From an uncultured Pseudomonadota bacterium (GTDB lineage: Bacteria; Pseudomonadota; Alphaproteobacteria; Rs-D84), in NCBI GenBank assembly GCA_949298405.1, contig CASFWA010000002.1, positions 74,048 through 121,634 on the forward strand: a stretch of 47,587 nucleotides of DNA, written 5' to 3'. This document shows, piece after piece, positions 16,025 to 24,819 of this stretch. A program made the translations under genes and the position numbers. The notes under the pieces were generated by a model. It worked only from the letters and a program-made list of their open reading frames with translations. It was not told the origin of the DNA and ran no database searches. Numbering within the stretch: position 1 is the first letter of the stretch; the number at the start of each line of letters is the position of its first letter.

Positions 16025-16053
16025 TTGACAAAACAATATTTTTTGTATAATAT
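16025..16053 (+). promoter_or_regulatory. Consensus promoter for the gene at 16089
   Basis: TTGACA (16025-16030), 17-nt spacer, TAATAT (16048-16053). Confidence 0.8.
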
Positions 16054-16088
16054 ATTATTATGCAAACAATAATCCAAAGGTATCAAGT

Positions 16089-16640
16089 ATGAATAAAAAC
16101 AATCCGAACAGAATATCCGCTTCCCAGAAAACATTTTCTGCTTATGCAAAATATATAACCGAAGAATTCTTAGAAAAATACGGTGCTTCTTATACAACAT
16201 CAGAAAGCGTAAAAAATTCTTGGCGATACAAAACCCCATACAGTAAAGAAATTGAAGATTTTTTAATCTTTAAATCAAAAATGTTTATACGATTACTTGA
16301 TTCACGCGATTCAAATTCTACAAATCCAGAATTTTTAAAGGCATTAATAACTTTAATTGCAGATTATTTATCCGCTTATACGCAAAATAATCCAGAAATT
16401 ACTAACCGTAAAAAAGCAAAAGAACAACTTAATCGCGCACTTTATAACCAATCTGCGTATATTCAAAACTTATTGACCGTGCAAGCAGAAAATCGCATGC
16501 GTCGCGATTATAAACAAGCAAAATATGTGCGCGAAAATAAAAGAAAACAGAACAAAACTAAAAACGCACAACGCGAATTTAATAATAAAAAGCAATTAAA
16601 ATTGCAACTTGTCGGATTAGTTTATATAAAAAACAAATAA
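16089..16640 (+). CDS. Lys/Asn-rich protein of unknown function
   Basis: This 183-residue, basic, helix-rich protein begins MNKNNPNRISASQKTFSAYA and becomes strongly positively charged in the last 50 residues (RRDYKQAKYVRENKRKQNKTK in part, then QREFNNKKQLKLQLVG). An AAAGG Shine-Dalgarno and a strong promoter support expression. The basic C-terminus could bind nucleic acid; no known domain is recognised. It is convergent with miaA, their stops only 6 nt apart. Confidence 0.6.
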   Translation: MNKNNPNRISASQKTFSAYAKYITEEFLEKYGASYTTSESVKNSWRYKTPYSKEIEDFLIFKSKMFIRLLDSRDSNSTNPEFLKALITLIADYLSAYTQNNPEITNRKKAKEQLNRALYNQSAYIQNLLTVQAENRMRRDYKQAKYVRENKRKQNKTKNAQREFNNKKQLKLQLVGLVYIKNK

Positions 16641-16646
16641 TCTTGA

Positions 16647-17510
16647 CTATTTCGTAATAGCGTTGATTTCTTCATCGGCAGCGAACTGTGTTCTAAACCA
16701 TGTTCTCTGCCGTTTTGCGTATTGTTTCGTTTTTATAATCCAATTTTTTATACAATCTTCTTGCGTTATTTCACCACGCAGGAAAGAACATAATTGCGTC
16801 GCACCAATTGCACGACTTTCATCACAACCAGAATCTATTACTGCTTGCGCTTCTGCAATCGCGCCGCCATCCAACATCTTTGGTATGCGCGCTGCAATCC
16901 GTTTATGCAAAATATCTAGTGGCGGATTTATTAATATTTTATGCGGCGTTGGTTCTATCGCCCCACTACGCGGCAAAGACTGCCAATATGTTATATGCTT
17001 GCCTGTTTCAAAAAAGACTTCTAATGCACGCGCAACGCGTTGTGAATCTGTCGCTTTAAAATCTGACGGTAATAATTTTCTAGCCGCCTCTAAGTCTTTT
17101 GCAACTAAATCACGCGCCTTATCTCGTGCTTCCTTTGACACCTCTGGCATAGGGGATATACCATTTATAACCGCATTTATATAATACCCTGTTCCGCCAA
17201 CAAATATAGGTGTAAGACCCGCTGCCTTGGCTTTGTCATATTCTTTTTTTGCCATGTGCAGATAATCAACAACACTTATCTGCTTATCTAGCGGTAAAAT
17301 GGAAAACAATCTATAAGGAACCCCGTCTATTTCATCTGTTATCGGAAGACCTGCAAAAGGGCTTGCAGAAATATTTTCTATTCCTTTATAAACTTGGACA
17401 CTATCGCAATTTATAATAATACCATTTACCAACTTTGCTAAATTATGCGCAAAGTCCGATTTCCCGGATGCAGTAGGTCCAGTAATAATATAAGAATCAT
17501 ATTTTTTCAT
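16647..17510 (-). CDS. miaA: tRNA dimethylallyltransferase MiaA
   Basis: A 287-residue enzyme that adds the dimethylallyl group to N6 of A37 in tRNAs reading UNN codons. Visible: Walker A-like GPTASGKSDFA (residues 11-21), NCDSVQVYKGI (the conserved D-S-x-Q-x-Y), FVGGTGYYINA, SQRVARALEVFFETG, and the C-terminal IKTKQYAKRQRTWFR. Length is slightly under the usual 300 or so. I chose the ATG at 17510 because it is seven nt after a strong -10 box (17518-17523); an alternative ATG at 17519 would overlap that box. It is divergent from gap. Confidence 0.9.
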   Translation of the reverse strand: MKKYDSYIITGPTASGKSDFAHNLAKLVNGIIINCDSVQVYKGIENISASPFAGLPITDEIDGVPYRLFSILPLDKQISVVDYLHMAKKEYDKAKAAGLTPIFVGGTGYYINAVINGISPMPEVSKEARDKARDLVAKDLEAARKLLPSDFKATDSQRVARALEVFFETGKHITYWQSLPRSGAIEPTPHKILINPPLDILHKRIAARIPKMLDGGAIAEAQAVIDSGCDESRAIGATQLCSFLRGEITQEDCIKNWIIKTKQYAKRQRTWFRTQFAADEEINAITK

Positions 17511-17517
17511 TAGGCTC

Positions 17518-17545
17518 ATTATAAAATACAAAGCAAAAAAATCAA
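17518..17545 (-). promoter_or_regulatory. Promoter for miaA giving a predicted leaderless mRNA
   Basis: Minus strand TTGATT (17545-17540), 16-nt spacer, TATAAT (17523-17518), then exactly seven nt to the ATG at 17510. Confidence 0.6.
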
Positions 17546-17640
17546 GCGTAGCACCCGACAAACAAAAAATAATTGCACTGTTTGTGCATAGTGCTAAAAT
17601 AACCCCGTCCAATAAAAAGATAAAACGAAAGGAAAATAAT

Positions 17641-18642
17641 ATGTCTAAAGTAAGAGTAGCAATTAACGGTTTCGGGCGCATCGGTCGCTTGGTTTTACGT
17701 GCAGCCCTGGAATCTGGTCGCGATGACATCGAATTTGTTGCTGTAAATGATTTAGCCCCCGCAGAACAAAACGCATATTTATTACAATATGATTCCGTAC
17801 ACGGTAAGTTGCCTATGGATGTAAAACTAGAAGGCGAATACATTTTGGTCGGCAATCAGAAAATTAAATGTATTGCAGAAAAAGACCCAACTAAATTGCC
17901 TTGGGGCGAATTAAATATCGATATAGTAATGGAATGCACAGGTATCTTTACCGCCGCAGAAAAAGCACGAGTTCACTTGGAATGTGGCGCGAAACGCGTT
18001 TTAGTATCCGCACCATCTGCAGGCGCAGACAAGACCATAGTATTCGGTGTAAACCAGGATACATTGACATCAGAAGACTTAATCGTATCAAATGCGTCTT
18101 GTACAACAAACTGCTTGGCTCCTGTTGCAAAAGTATTAGATGATACTTTCGGTATCATTTCTGGTTGGATGACAACAGTTCATGCTTATACAGGCGACCA
18201 GCAATTATTAGATAAAAACCATAAAGACTTCCGTCGTGCACGTGCAGCAGGTTTATCAATGATTCCAACCAGCACAGGCGCTGCAAAAGCAATTGGCTTA
18301 GTATTACCAAAATTAGCAGGCAAATTAGACGGTATGGCAATTCGCGTACCAACACCAGATGTTTCTGTTGTAGAATTGGTCGTTAACCTAGAAAAATCTG
18401 CAACTGTAGAAGCAGTAAACGAAGCCATGAAAGCCGCAGAATCAAAAACTTTTGGTTACAACGACAAACCATTAGTATCTGTTGATTTTACAGGTGATGC
18501 ACATAGTTCTATCTTTGATGCTTCACAAACAAAAGTATTGGAAGATAAGTTAGTCCATGTGACAGCATGGTATGACAATGAATGGGGATTCTCAAATCGT
18601 ATGGGCGATACAGCCGTTGCGATGGGTAAACTTATTAAATAA
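17641..18642 (+). CDS. gap: Glyceraldehyde-3-phosphate dehydrogenase
   Basis: A 333-residue glycolytic NAD-dependent dehydrogenase. N-terminal Rossmann motif INGFGRIGRLVLR, catalytic SNASCTTNCLAP with the active-site Cys near residue 154, HAYTGDQ with the partner His, RRARAAGLSMIPTSTGAAKA and C-terminal WYDNEWGFSNRM are all present and in order. The start at 17641 has AAAGGAAA upstream, and a longer frame upstream lacks family similarity. A strong terminator follows; it is a single-gene unit. Codon use is like its neighbours. Confidence 0.97.
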   Translation: MSKVRVAINGFGRIGRLVLRAALESGRDDIEFVAVNDLAPAEQNAYLLQYDSVHGKLPMDVKLEGEYILVGNQKIKCIAEKDPTKLPWGELNIDIVMECTGIFTAAEKARVHLECGAKRVLVSAPSAGADKTIVFGVNQDTLTSEDLIVSNASCTTNCLAPVAKVLDDTFGIISGWMTTVHAYTGDQQLLDKNHKDFRRARAAGLSMIPTSTGAAKAIGLVLPKLAGKLDGMAIRVPTPDVSVVELVVNLEKSATVEAVNEAMKAAESKTFGYNDKPLVSVDFTGDAHSSIFDASQTKVLEDKLVHVTAWYDNEWGFSNRMGDTAVAMGKLIK

Positions 18643-18650
18643 TCATTTTA

Positions 18651-18678
18651 AATCCGCCGTTTTGGCGGATTTTTTTTT
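18651..18678 (+). terminator. Terminator after gap
   Basis: Stem AATCCGCC / GGCGGATT (18651-18658 with 18664-18671) followed by a T-run. Confidence 0.85.
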
Positions 18679-18695
18679 ATTTATGAAAAAAAGTC

Positions 18696-18724
18696 TTGCA
18701 TTTATGTTAACAACAGTATATTAT
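18696..18724 (+). promoter_or_regulatory. Promoter for tRNA-Asp
   Basis: TTGCAT (18696-18701), 17-nt spacer, TATTAT (18719-18724), 14 nt before the mature tRNA 5' end. Confidence 0.6.
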
Positions 18725-18738
18725 AAGCCTTGCTTTAA

Positions 18739-18816
18739 GGGGTTGTAGCTCAGCTGGTTTAGAGCGTCTGCCTGTCACGCAGAAGGTCGCGGGTTCGAGC
18801 CCCGTCAATCCCGCCA
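18739..18816 (+). tRNA. tRNA-Asp (GTC)
   Basis: Acceptor GGGGTTG pairs with CAATCCC, discriminator G and an encoded CCA. The anticodon loop CTGTCAC within stem CTGC/GCAG gives anticodon GTC. D-arm AGCTCAGCTGG and T-arm GGGTTCGAGCCCC are intact. Confidence 0.96.
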
Positions 18817-18823
18817 GTTATTC

Positions 18824-18851
18824 AAACACTGTTCTTTGAACAGTGTTTTTT
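18824..18851 (+). terminator. Terminator after tRNA-Asp
   Basis: Stem AACACTGTTC / GAACAGTGTT (18825-18834 with 18838-18847) with a short T-run. Confidence 0.8.
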
Positions 18852-18889
18852 GTTTAAGAATATTTCCCATAAAATTTTTGTTATAATTG

Positions 18890-18917
18890 TTGATATAATT
18901 CATCTTGTTGGTATACT
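18890..18917 (+). promoter_or_regulatory. Promoter for the lipoprotein gene at 18946
   Basis: TTGATA (18890-18895), 16-nt spacer, TATACT (18912-18917). Confidence 0.55.
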
Positions 18918-18945
18918 TATAAACAAGTCAAAAAAGGGGAAAAAC

Positions 18946-19410
18946 ATGAACTTAAAACCATATATCTTAGCAGCTGGTGTATTGGCCTTGGCTGCATGTG
19001 GTGATAACACACCAAACCCAGAAATGTTAAAGGGTGAAAGTTTCATATCTGCGGCAGAAGGTACAGATATCACTTTGACTTTTGACGCGACAGAAATGCG
19101 TGTAAATGGTCAGGTTGTGAACTTGTACAACGGCACATACGAAGCAGAAGGCGATAAAATTAAATTTGGTCCGATGGCATCAACAATGATGATGGGTCCA
19201 ATGAATGCTATGCAGACAGAACAAGACTACTTTCAGTTCTTAACAACAGTCGAATCATATAGTTTGGAAGACGGTCGCTTGACCTTAAAGAATGCAGAAG
19301 GCAAAGAAATCGTATTTCAGCAGGTTGAAGACGAACCGACAGAAGTTGTTGAAGAAACAGAGACTGTTGAAGAAGTTGACATGAATGCACCAGTTGCTGC
19401 ACAAAACTAA
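18946..19410 (+). CDS. Lipoprotein with acidic C-terminus, function unknown
   Basis: A 154-residue protein with signal and lipobox MNLKPYILAAGVLALAAC (Cys18). The middle holds a small beta-rich domain (DITLTFDATEMRVNGQVVNL, NGTYEAEGDKIKFGP) resembling META/HslJ-like lipoprotein folds, including the Met-rich TMMMGPMNAM stretch that such proteins often carry. The C-terminal 35 residues are mostly Glu and Val (EPTEVVEETETVEEVD). AAAGGGG precedes the ATG. The META-like assignment is tentative, based on the 'G.y...g..l.f.....T.m.c/m' layout. Confidence 0.65.
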   Translation: MNLKPYILAAGVLALAACGDNTPNPEMLKGESFISAAEGTDITLTFDATEMRVNGQVVNLYNGTYEAEGDKIKFGPMASTMMMGPMNAMQTEQDYFQFLTTVESYSLEDGRLTLKNAEGKEIVFQQVEDEPTEVVEETETVEEVDMNAPVAAQN

Positions 19411-19425
19411 ATGAATAAATAAAAA

Positions 19426-19474
19426 ATAACTGGCATTAAAATACCTTGACAAAGGTAAAAATGCCAGTTATAAT
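19426..19474 (+). promoter_or_regulatory. Perfect-consensus tRNA-Glu promoter embedded in a long inverted repeat
   Basis: TTGACA (19446-19451), 17-nt spacer, TATAAT (19469-19474). The same DNA forms a palindrome: ATAACTGGCATT (19426-19437) with AATGCCAGTTAT (19460-19471), and inside it TACCTT (19442-19447) with AAGGTA (19452-19457), loop GACA. The palindrome covers the -35, spacer and most of the -10. Confidence 0.8.
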
Positions 19475-19509
19475 TTGGCGGCGTTTTGATAAAGAAACGC
19501 GGCAGTTTC

Positions 19510-19585
19510 GGCCCCATCGTCTAGAGGCCTAGGACACCGCCCTTTCAAGGCGAGAACACCAGTTCGAATCTGGTTGGGGCTGCCA
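19510..19585 (+). tRNA. tRNA-Glu (TTC)
   Basis: Acceptor GGCCCCA pairs with TGGGGCT, discriminator G and encoded CCA. The anticodon loop CTTTCAA in stem CGCC/GGCG gives TTC. T-arm with GTTCGAATC is intact. Confidence 0.95.
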
Positions 19586-19590
19586 AAATA

Positions 19591-19616
19591 AAACCGCCCA
19601 GATGGGCGGTTTTTTA
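19591..19616. terminator. Terminator after tRNA-Glu, also usable by the oleate hydratase gene
   Basis: Stem AACCGCCC / GGGCGGTT (19592-19599 with 19604-19611) with T-run on the plus strand; on the minus strand the tail is TTTTATTTT. Confidence 0.8.
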
Positions 19617-21386
19617 TATTAACTTTGCTTCTTTTAGCAACTCTTCTAAATATGTTCCCCTTACCTTTTTCATTCCTTGTTTTTCCAGTAATTTTAAAAC
19701 CCATGGAACATCTATCTCATGAAGTTTTTTTCTGTCGTTCAAGTAATATATACTTTGCAACAACATACGAACATCAAAGCATGAGTCAAACACTTCTGGT
19801 ACACCGCGTTCTATACCCAATAAAGTATAAACCGCCTCCATCGCCGTTCTGACAGAATACTCTGTAGTAAACACAGTATCTCTTTCTGTTTCTGCGTAAT
19901 TACCTATAAACGCAAGATTTACAGAACCGTTTGGTACAACTAACGGCCTGTCACCCAGCGCACGCGGCATAAAGTATGTCGTTATATACGGCATGTGGCT
20001 TGGTACAGTATTCGCACTATTATGTGCGATATCTTCTATCTCTTTTTCTGGAACACCGATATGATACAACCATTCAGCACATAATTCCGCACCTGTACAA
20101 TCTGCTATCTTTTTCTTTACATAATTACCTTCGGTATCTGATAACAAACCATAAGTCCAAACTATTATTTCATTAGGTTTCTGACTGCGGAAATGCGGCT
20201 GACGTGAAATACTGAACCCATACAACCAATTAGAATCTTTTATTGTCACAGGTCCACTACTTACAATAGAACCGCTGTGCGGATTTTTCTTACAGATTTT
20301 TTCTATATAAGGTACAACCCTGTCATCTGTAAGCGTAATGGTTGCAGACATAACCCAGTTCGCAGCAGGTATGTTTTCACAGAACTTTTCTGGGCGACCA
20401 AACTCTTTGTTCTGCTTGGCGATATTTTTCCACAATTCCCAACTGCCACCTAGTTCATGATGCGCATCCGCTGGAGTATCATTATCACCGTATGTCGTAC
20501 TTTCTGTAATAGAACCATTCGTGACAAAGACTAAATCATCTGGCGTGATAGACATTTCTTTTTCTTTACCAGACTTTATCATTTCTATTTTCTTTGCAAC
20601 TTTTTTATTAGACTTACAATCAATAACGACATTCGTTATACGCGTGTCATAGTGAAATTTTACACCATTATTTTCTAACCAACGAACAAGCGGTGTAATT
20701 AAAGATTCATATTGATTATATCTTGTAAACTTCAATGCAGACATATCGGCAAGTTTCCCAACATGATGTATAAAGCGCAAGATATAACGACGCATTTCCA
20801 TTGCACTGGACCATTTTTCAAATGCGAACATTGTTGCCCAATATAACCAGAAATTAGATTCAAAAAATTCTTCTGTAAAAACCTGGTCAATTTGTACATC
20901 TTGCAATTTTTCTTCTGGTGTTAGTGCCAAATCTATTAATTCACGAATTGCGGTCGGTGTTAAAGTCAATTTACCGTCGTCTTTCATCCTCTTGCCTCGC
21001 TTTTCTATTGCGCGACAATGTGAAAAACTTGGGTCGTCTTTGTTTAACCAATAAAATTCATCTAACACAGATACTTTTTCATCTTCTAATGATGGTATCG
21101 ACCTAAACAAGTCCCACAAAGTCTCAAAATGAGCCTCCATTTCACGACCGCCACGAATTATATAACCGCGCTGCGGATTTAATATTCCGTCCATACTACC
21201 ACCTGCTAAAGGAAGTTCTTCAAAAATATGAATCTTGTTTCCTTTCATTTTTCCGTCACGAATTAAAAATACCGCGGCCGCAAGACCTGCTAAGCCACCA
21301 CCTATAATATAAGCAGACTTTTTATCTACACCCTCTGGTTTGCGAGGATTGGCAAAAGCCTCGTAATTTCCATTACTGTGATACAT
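19614..21386 (-). CDS. ohyA: Oleate hydratase (myosin-cross-reactive antigen family)
   Basis: A 590-residue flavoprotein that adds water to the double bond of oleic and related unsaturated fatty acids, giving 10-hydroxy fatty acids; in gut bacteria it detoxifies host or dietary unsaturated acids. It starts [17 protein letters not shown], then the FAD-binding [15 protein letters not shown] (residues about 25-39), PLAGGSMDG, a long body with [33 protein letters not shown], and ends [10 protein letters not shown] and beyond, all matching the family in order and length (560-650). AAAAGGAGAGATGTC is the Shine-Dalgarno context. It is a monocistronic unit. An acyl-CoA ligase at 33882-35474 could use related fatty acids. 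Confidence 0.93.
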   Translation of the reverse strand: MYHSNGNYEAFANPRKPEGVDKKSAYIIGGGLAGLAAAVFLIRDGKMKGNKIHIFEELPLAGGSMDGILNPQRGYIIRGGREMEAHFETLWDLFRSIPSLEDEKVSVLDEFYWLNKDDPSFSHCRAIEKRGKRMKDDGKLTLTPTAIRELIDLALTPEEKLQDVQIDQVFTEEFFESNFWLYWATMFAFEKWSSAMEMRRYILRFIHHVGKLADMSALKFTRYNQYESLITPLVRWLENNGVKFHYDTRITNVVIDCKSNKKVAKKIEMIKSGKEKEMSITPDDLVFVTNGSITESTTYGDNDTPADAHHELGGSWELWKNIAKQNKEFGRPEKFCENIPAANWVMSATITLTDDRVVPYIEKICKKNPHSGSIVSSGPVTIKDSNWLYGFSISRQPHFRSQKPNEIIVWTYGLLSDTEGNYVKKKIADCTGAELCAEWLYHIGVPEKEIEDIAHNSANTVPSHMPYITTYFMPRALGDRPLVVPNGSVNLAFIGNYAETERDTVFTTEYSVRTAMEAVYTLLGIERGVPEVFDSCFDVRMLLQSIYYLNDRKKLHEIDVPWVLKLLEKQGMKKVRGTYLEELLKEAKLI

Positions 21387-21476
21387 GACATCTCTCCTTT
21401 TGTTATGTACAAAAGAAGAATAGACCATAATCAGAATATATAACACAGGATAGAAATCCGATTTAGCATCAAAAAA

Positions 21477-21504
21477 TTGACACACATAAACTAATAGTTA
21501 TAAT
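21477..21504 (+). promoter_or_regulatory. Promoter for the LptM-like gene giving a predicted leaderless mRNA
   Basis: TTGACA (21477-21482), 16-nt spacer, TATAAT (21499-21504), then seven nt to the ATG at 21512. No Shine-Dalgarno. Confidence 0.75.
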
Positions 21505-21511
21505 TAAATAC

Positions 21512-21631
21512 ATGAAAAAATTATTTATGGGATTTTTACTAATCGCAACCCTTGCTGTTTCTGCATGCGGTGTAAAATCAGACCTGGCAAAACCAGACCA
21601 GTCTTTCCCAAGAAATTACCCAGTATATTAA
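21512..21631 (+). CDS. Very small lipoprotein, LptM-like
   Basis: A 39-residue lipoprotein, MKKLFMGFLLIATLAVSAC followed by GVKSDLAKPDQSFPRNYPVY. The Cys-Gly-x-K start of the mature part and the Pro-rich end fit the LptM/YifL-type small lipoproteins that assist assembly of the LPS translocon LptD. In this window LptE is encoded at 31411-31893. Its consensus promoter places the start of transcription at or next to the ATG. The family call is based on a very short sequence. Confidence 0.6.
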   Translation: MKKLFMGFLLIATLAVSACGVKSDLAKPDQSFPRNYPVY

Positions 21632-21649
21632 AAATTTTGGAAGAATTTT

Positions 21650-21721
<72 letters not shown>

Positions 21722-21734
<13 letters not shown>

Positions 21735-21878
21735 ATTATGTACAAGCACGAACTTTTAAGCACGGCGGCACTACGCTTCGCTTCGTAGTCGCCATACCCG
21801 CATTATGTACAAGCACGAACTTTTAAGCACGGCGGCACTACGCTTCGCTTCGTAGTCGCCATACCCGCATTATGTACA
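21722..21878 (-). repeat. 67-bp tandem repeat, 2.3 copies, carrying extra tRNA-Leu 5' ends
   Basis: The block starting GCCATACCCGCATTATGTAC begins at 21724, 21791 and 21858, a period of exactly 67 bp; the third copy stops after 21 bp. Each copy repeats the first 11 nt of the tRNA-Leu gene (minus-strand GCGGGTATGGC) plus its upstream TACATAAT, and the two full copies contain a hairpin ACTACG/CGTAGT with CTTCGCTT loop. The repeat lies between the tRNA and its only good upstream promoter (AGTAAA/ATTATA, 21904-21933 on the plus strand). Confidence 0.9.
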
Positions 21879-21917
21879 TTAACCGAACGTGTTTTTGTAT
21901 ATTATTATAAAATTTAC

Positions 21918-21946
21918 TTGATTTCCAGTAAAAATTAACCTAAAAT
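21918..21946 (+). promoter_or_regulatory. Promoter for rpmG
   Basis: TTGATT (21918-21923), 17-nt spacer, TAAAAT (21941-21946). An oppositely oriented promoter for tRNA-Leu overlaps it. Confidence 0.6.
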
Positions 21947-21975
21947 CCCCAACAGAATAATAAAAGGTAGAAAAA

Positions 21976-22155
21976 ATGGCATCTAAAAAAGGCAGCAAAG
22001 AAGTTGTAAAGCTAGAAAACAAAGAAACTGGCTATTTCTACACAACTACAAAAAATACAAAGTCAGAAAATACTGCTGGCAAAATGAAATTCCGCAAATA
22101 TGACCCAAAATTGCGTAAACATGTGGTCATGACAGAAGCAAAAATGCCTCACTAA
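21976..22155 (+). CDS. rpmG: 50S ribosomal protein L33
   Basis: A 59-residue ribosomal protein; MASKKGSKEVVKLENKETGY, FYTTTKNTK, MKFRKYDPKLRKHVVMTEAK. This is the Cys-free form typical of Gram-negative bacteria, lacking the zinc ribbon Cys pairs. AAAAGGTAG precedes the ATG. It is monocistronic, between its own promoter and terminator. Confidence 0.95.
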   Translation: MASKKGSKEVVKLENKETGYFYTTTKNTKSENTAGKMKFRKYDPKLRKHVVMTEAKMPH

Positions 22156-22180
22156 TATTTTGCGGGCATATCAGTTTATA

Positions 22181-22208
22181 AAAAGCGCACTAAAATTAGT
22201 GCGCTTTT
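22181..22208 (+). terminator. Terminator after rpmG
   Basis: Stem AAAAGCGCACTAA / TTAGTGCGCTTTT (22181-22193 with 22196-22208). Confidence 0.85.
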
Positions 22209-22225
22209 TATCACAACAAAATAAT

Positions 22226-22252
22226 AATAAAAATCCCCAAATTACGGGGATT
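22226..22252 (-). terminator. Terminator after parC
   Basis: Minus-strand stem AATCCCC / GGGGATT (22246-22252 with 22232-22238) followed by TTTTATTATT. Confidence 0.75.
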
Positions 22253-22254
22253 CT

Positions 22255-24486
22255 TTATTTATTGAATTTACCACTGCGCGGGAAACCAACAGGTATTGTT
22301 CTTCCTTGTGATGCACGTTTACCAACCCACGGTTGCCAATCGTCCAATTTTGTAGTTCCCCTTCCAGTTGTCCAACCAAAACCATCCGCCGCATTAAAGA
22401 ACATAACATCCAGCACATAAGTTCTTTCAGCGTTATATTTCTGTAATATTACGCCTTTGCCACGTGTCATCTCTGGTATTTCCGAGGTTGAGAAAATTAA
22501 CAACTTGTCATTAGAACCAGATAACGCAACACTGTCACCAGTTACAGGCACACACATTATCGCAGGATTCTTTGCATCTGTATTCATTACCTGCTTACCT
22601 GTACGAGTTTGCGCCAAACAATTTTCACCACTTACAATGAATCCTGTTCCGTGACGCCCCACTAATAAATATTTAGCCGATGTATCTAAAACAAAAGCAC
22701 TAACAATATTTTCATCCGCGCCAATATCTACCATCATTCTGACAGATTCACCAAAACCGCGCGCAGACGGCAAATCATTTGCAGAAATAGTAAACATCTT
22801 GCCACCACTAGCAAATAAGTTCACCTTATCCGTAGACATAGTATGGAACGCAAACTGCAATTCATCACCTTCTTTGAATTTCAAATCTAGATTATTCAAA
22901 TCAAGATGCCCTTTGGCCGCACGAATCCAACCCATAGTAGACAATATTACCGTCAAAGGTTCTTTCTCTATAAATTCTTCGGCATTCACAACTATTTCTT
23001 CGGTCTGTGGTACCCACTGAGTACGACGACGTCCCAATGCAGTTTTTTTATCATAGCGCTTTTTAATATCTGCAAACCACGCCTTTAACTGCTCGTTCTG
23101 CATATCCTCGCTTGCTAGCAATTCTTGCAGTTGTTTCTGTTCTGCTAATAAAGCAGCATCCTCGCGGCGAATTTCCATTTCTTCCAATTTACGCAAAGAA
23201 CGCAAACGAGTATTTAAAATTGCCTCTACCTGAACTTCTGTTAAATTAAACTCTGCAATTAAAACGGCTTTGGGGTCATCCTCGTTACGGATTATCTCTA
23301 TTACCCTATCCAAATTTAAGTAAACAATTAATAACCCGCCCAATATTTCCAACCTGCGGGCAATATTACCTAAACGCCAATTTGTTCTGCGTATTAAAAC
23401 TTTCTTTTGATGTGCAATAAATTCACGCAGGACGTCACCTATTCCCATTACGCGTGGTGCCCCCTTGGAATCAATTACATTAAAGTTCATATTGAACTTA
23501 TATTCCAAGTCCGTCATCGCAAATAAATGCGCCATCATCTTATCCGCAGGAACATTTCGGCTTTTCGGCGTTATTACAATTCTTACATCTGTTGTTGATT
23601 CATCCGAAATATCATCAACCAGCGGCAATTTCTTCGCGTCAATTAAATTAGCGATTTGTTCTACTAACTTAGATTTTATAATTCCATATGGGATTTCTGT
23701 TATAACTACCTGCTCTGCACCGCGGTCAAGTTTTTCAACTTCCCATTTTGCACGGATTCTGAAAGCACCACGCCCGGTATCATAATTCTTTACAATTGTA
23801 TCAAAAGAATCTATCAAAACACCGCCGGTTGGAAAATCTGGTCCAACCAGTTTTTTCATAATCTGTGTAGTGGTCGCTTCTGGATTATCCACAACCAATG
23901 CCAAAGCATCACAAACTTCTGCCACGTTATGCGTCGGGATGTTCGTTGCCATACCAACAGCAATACCCATACCACCATTCGCTAATAAATTAGGGAAAGC
24001 CCCAGGCATAACAGTAGGTTCAACAGTAGTCCCATCAAAATTAGGCATCATATCAACACTGTCTTCATCAATGCCTTCCATAATCAGCATCGCAGCGTCG
24101 GTCATCTTAGATTCCGTATAACGATATGCCGCTTGTGGGTCGCCGTCTATATTACCAAAGTTCCCCTGACCATCAATCAATGGATAGCGAACAGAAAAGT
24201 CCTGTGCCAGACGCACCATTGCATCATATACAGACGAGTCACCATGTGGATGATAATGCCCCAACACATCCCCAACAACTGTCGCACACTTACGAAAAGC
24301 CGCCGAAGGCGACAATTTCTGACGCAGCATAGAATACAGAATTCTGCGATGTACAGGCTTTAAACCATCGCGGACATCAGGAAGTGCGCGGGATACAATC
24401 GTACTAACCGCATATGACAAATAACGTTCAGACAATGCGTCTGACAACTGCTGTGAATCTATTCTTTCGATAATTTCTTTACTCAT
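22255..24486 (-). CDS. parC: DNA topoisomerase IV subunit A
   Basis: A 743-residue type II topoisomerase subunit that decatenates daughter chromosomes with ParE. N-terminal [32 protein letters not shown], quinolone-resistance region [15 protein letters not shown] with the normal Ser, and catalytic Tyr in [10 protein letters not shown]. The C-terminal domain is short and beta-pinwheel-like and lacks the GyrA box, which together with the length points to ParC rather than GyrA. The start at 24486 is chosen because upstream residues are unrelated hydrophobic sequence. parE is not in the window. No obvious quinolone-resistance substitution at the usual Ser. Confidence 0.92.
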   Translation of the reverse strand: MSKEIIERIDSQQLSDALSERYLSYAVSTIVSRALPDVRDGLKPVHRRILYSMLRQKLSPSAAFRKCATVVGDVLGHYHPHGDSSVYDAMVRLAQDFSVRYPLIDGQGNFGNIDGDPQAAYRYTESKMTDAAMLIMEGIDEDSVDMMPNFDGTTVEPTVMPGAFPNLLANGGMGIAVGMATNIPTHNVAEVCDALALVVDNPEATTTQIMKKLVGPDFPTGGVLIDSFDTIVKNYDTGRGAFRIRAKWEVEKLDRGAEQVVITEIPYGIIKSKLVEQIANLIDAKKLPLVDDISDESTTDVRIVITPKSRNVPADKMMAHLFAMTDLEYKFNMNFNVIDSKGAPRVMGIGDVLREFIAHQKKVLIRRTNWRLGNIARRLEILGGLLIVYLNLDRVIEIIRNEDDPKAVLIAEFNLTEVQVEAILNTRLRSLRKLEEMEIRREDAALLAEQKQLQELLASEDMQNEQLKAWFADIKKRYDKKTALGRRRTQWVPQTEEIVVNAEEFIEKEPLTVILSTMGWIRAAKGHLDLNNLDLKFKEGDELQFAFHTMSTDKVNLFASGGKMFTISANDLPSARGFGESVRMMVDIGADENIVSAFVLDTSAKYLLVGRHGTGFIVSGENCLAQTRTGKQVMNTDAKNPAIMCVPVTGDSVALSGSNDKLLIFSTSEIPEMTRGKGVILQKYNAERTYVLDVMFFNAADGFGWTTGRGTTKLDDWQPWVGKRASQGRTIPVGFPRSGKFNK

Positions 24487-24594
24487 GACAAGCAAAAATT
24501 TAGAACATTTCAGAAAAAATAACAACAGAAAAAATGCCATTCATCAGCAAAAAACTAACCGTTTTTAATTTTTTTTGTTTTTTTCATTTTTTAC

Positions 24595-24813
24595 TTGAAA
24601 TTTTATTTTTTAAGATTATATCTGTATATACAAACTTTGGTTCCCTGATTAAGGGCGGGCTGCCAAAAAAGTGGTAAGTCGGGGCTTTGTTTTACACAAG
24701 GTCTGAATGTACGTTGCAAATTGCTCTATTGCGACGAACCAATCAAAAAAAACATTAACAAAATATTAGGCTCACCGGTTAACCCCGGGGTGTCTGTTTG
24801 ATTGCAAAGGAGG
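24595..24813 (+). promoter_or_regulatory. Promoter and long structured 5' leader of the gene at 24820
   Basis: Promoter TTGAAA (24595-24600), 16-nt spacer, TATATC (24617-24622) predicts a start near 24629, so about 190 nt of leader. Helices visible: TTGGTT/AACCAA (24637-24642 with 24737-24742), CGTTGCAA/TTGCGACG (24712-24719 with 24729-24736), CAATCAAA/TTTGATTG (24740-24747 with 24797-24804), and a GC-rich hairpin around CACC...GGTG at about 24776-24792. The first and third share bases 24740-24742 and so compete. The strong AAAGGAGG Shine-Dalgarno (24806-24813) follows the last helix. No known riboswitch consensus is recognised. The rest of 24487-24594 is AT-rich with nothing visible. Confidence 0.45.
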
Positions 24814-24819
24814 TAAAAC

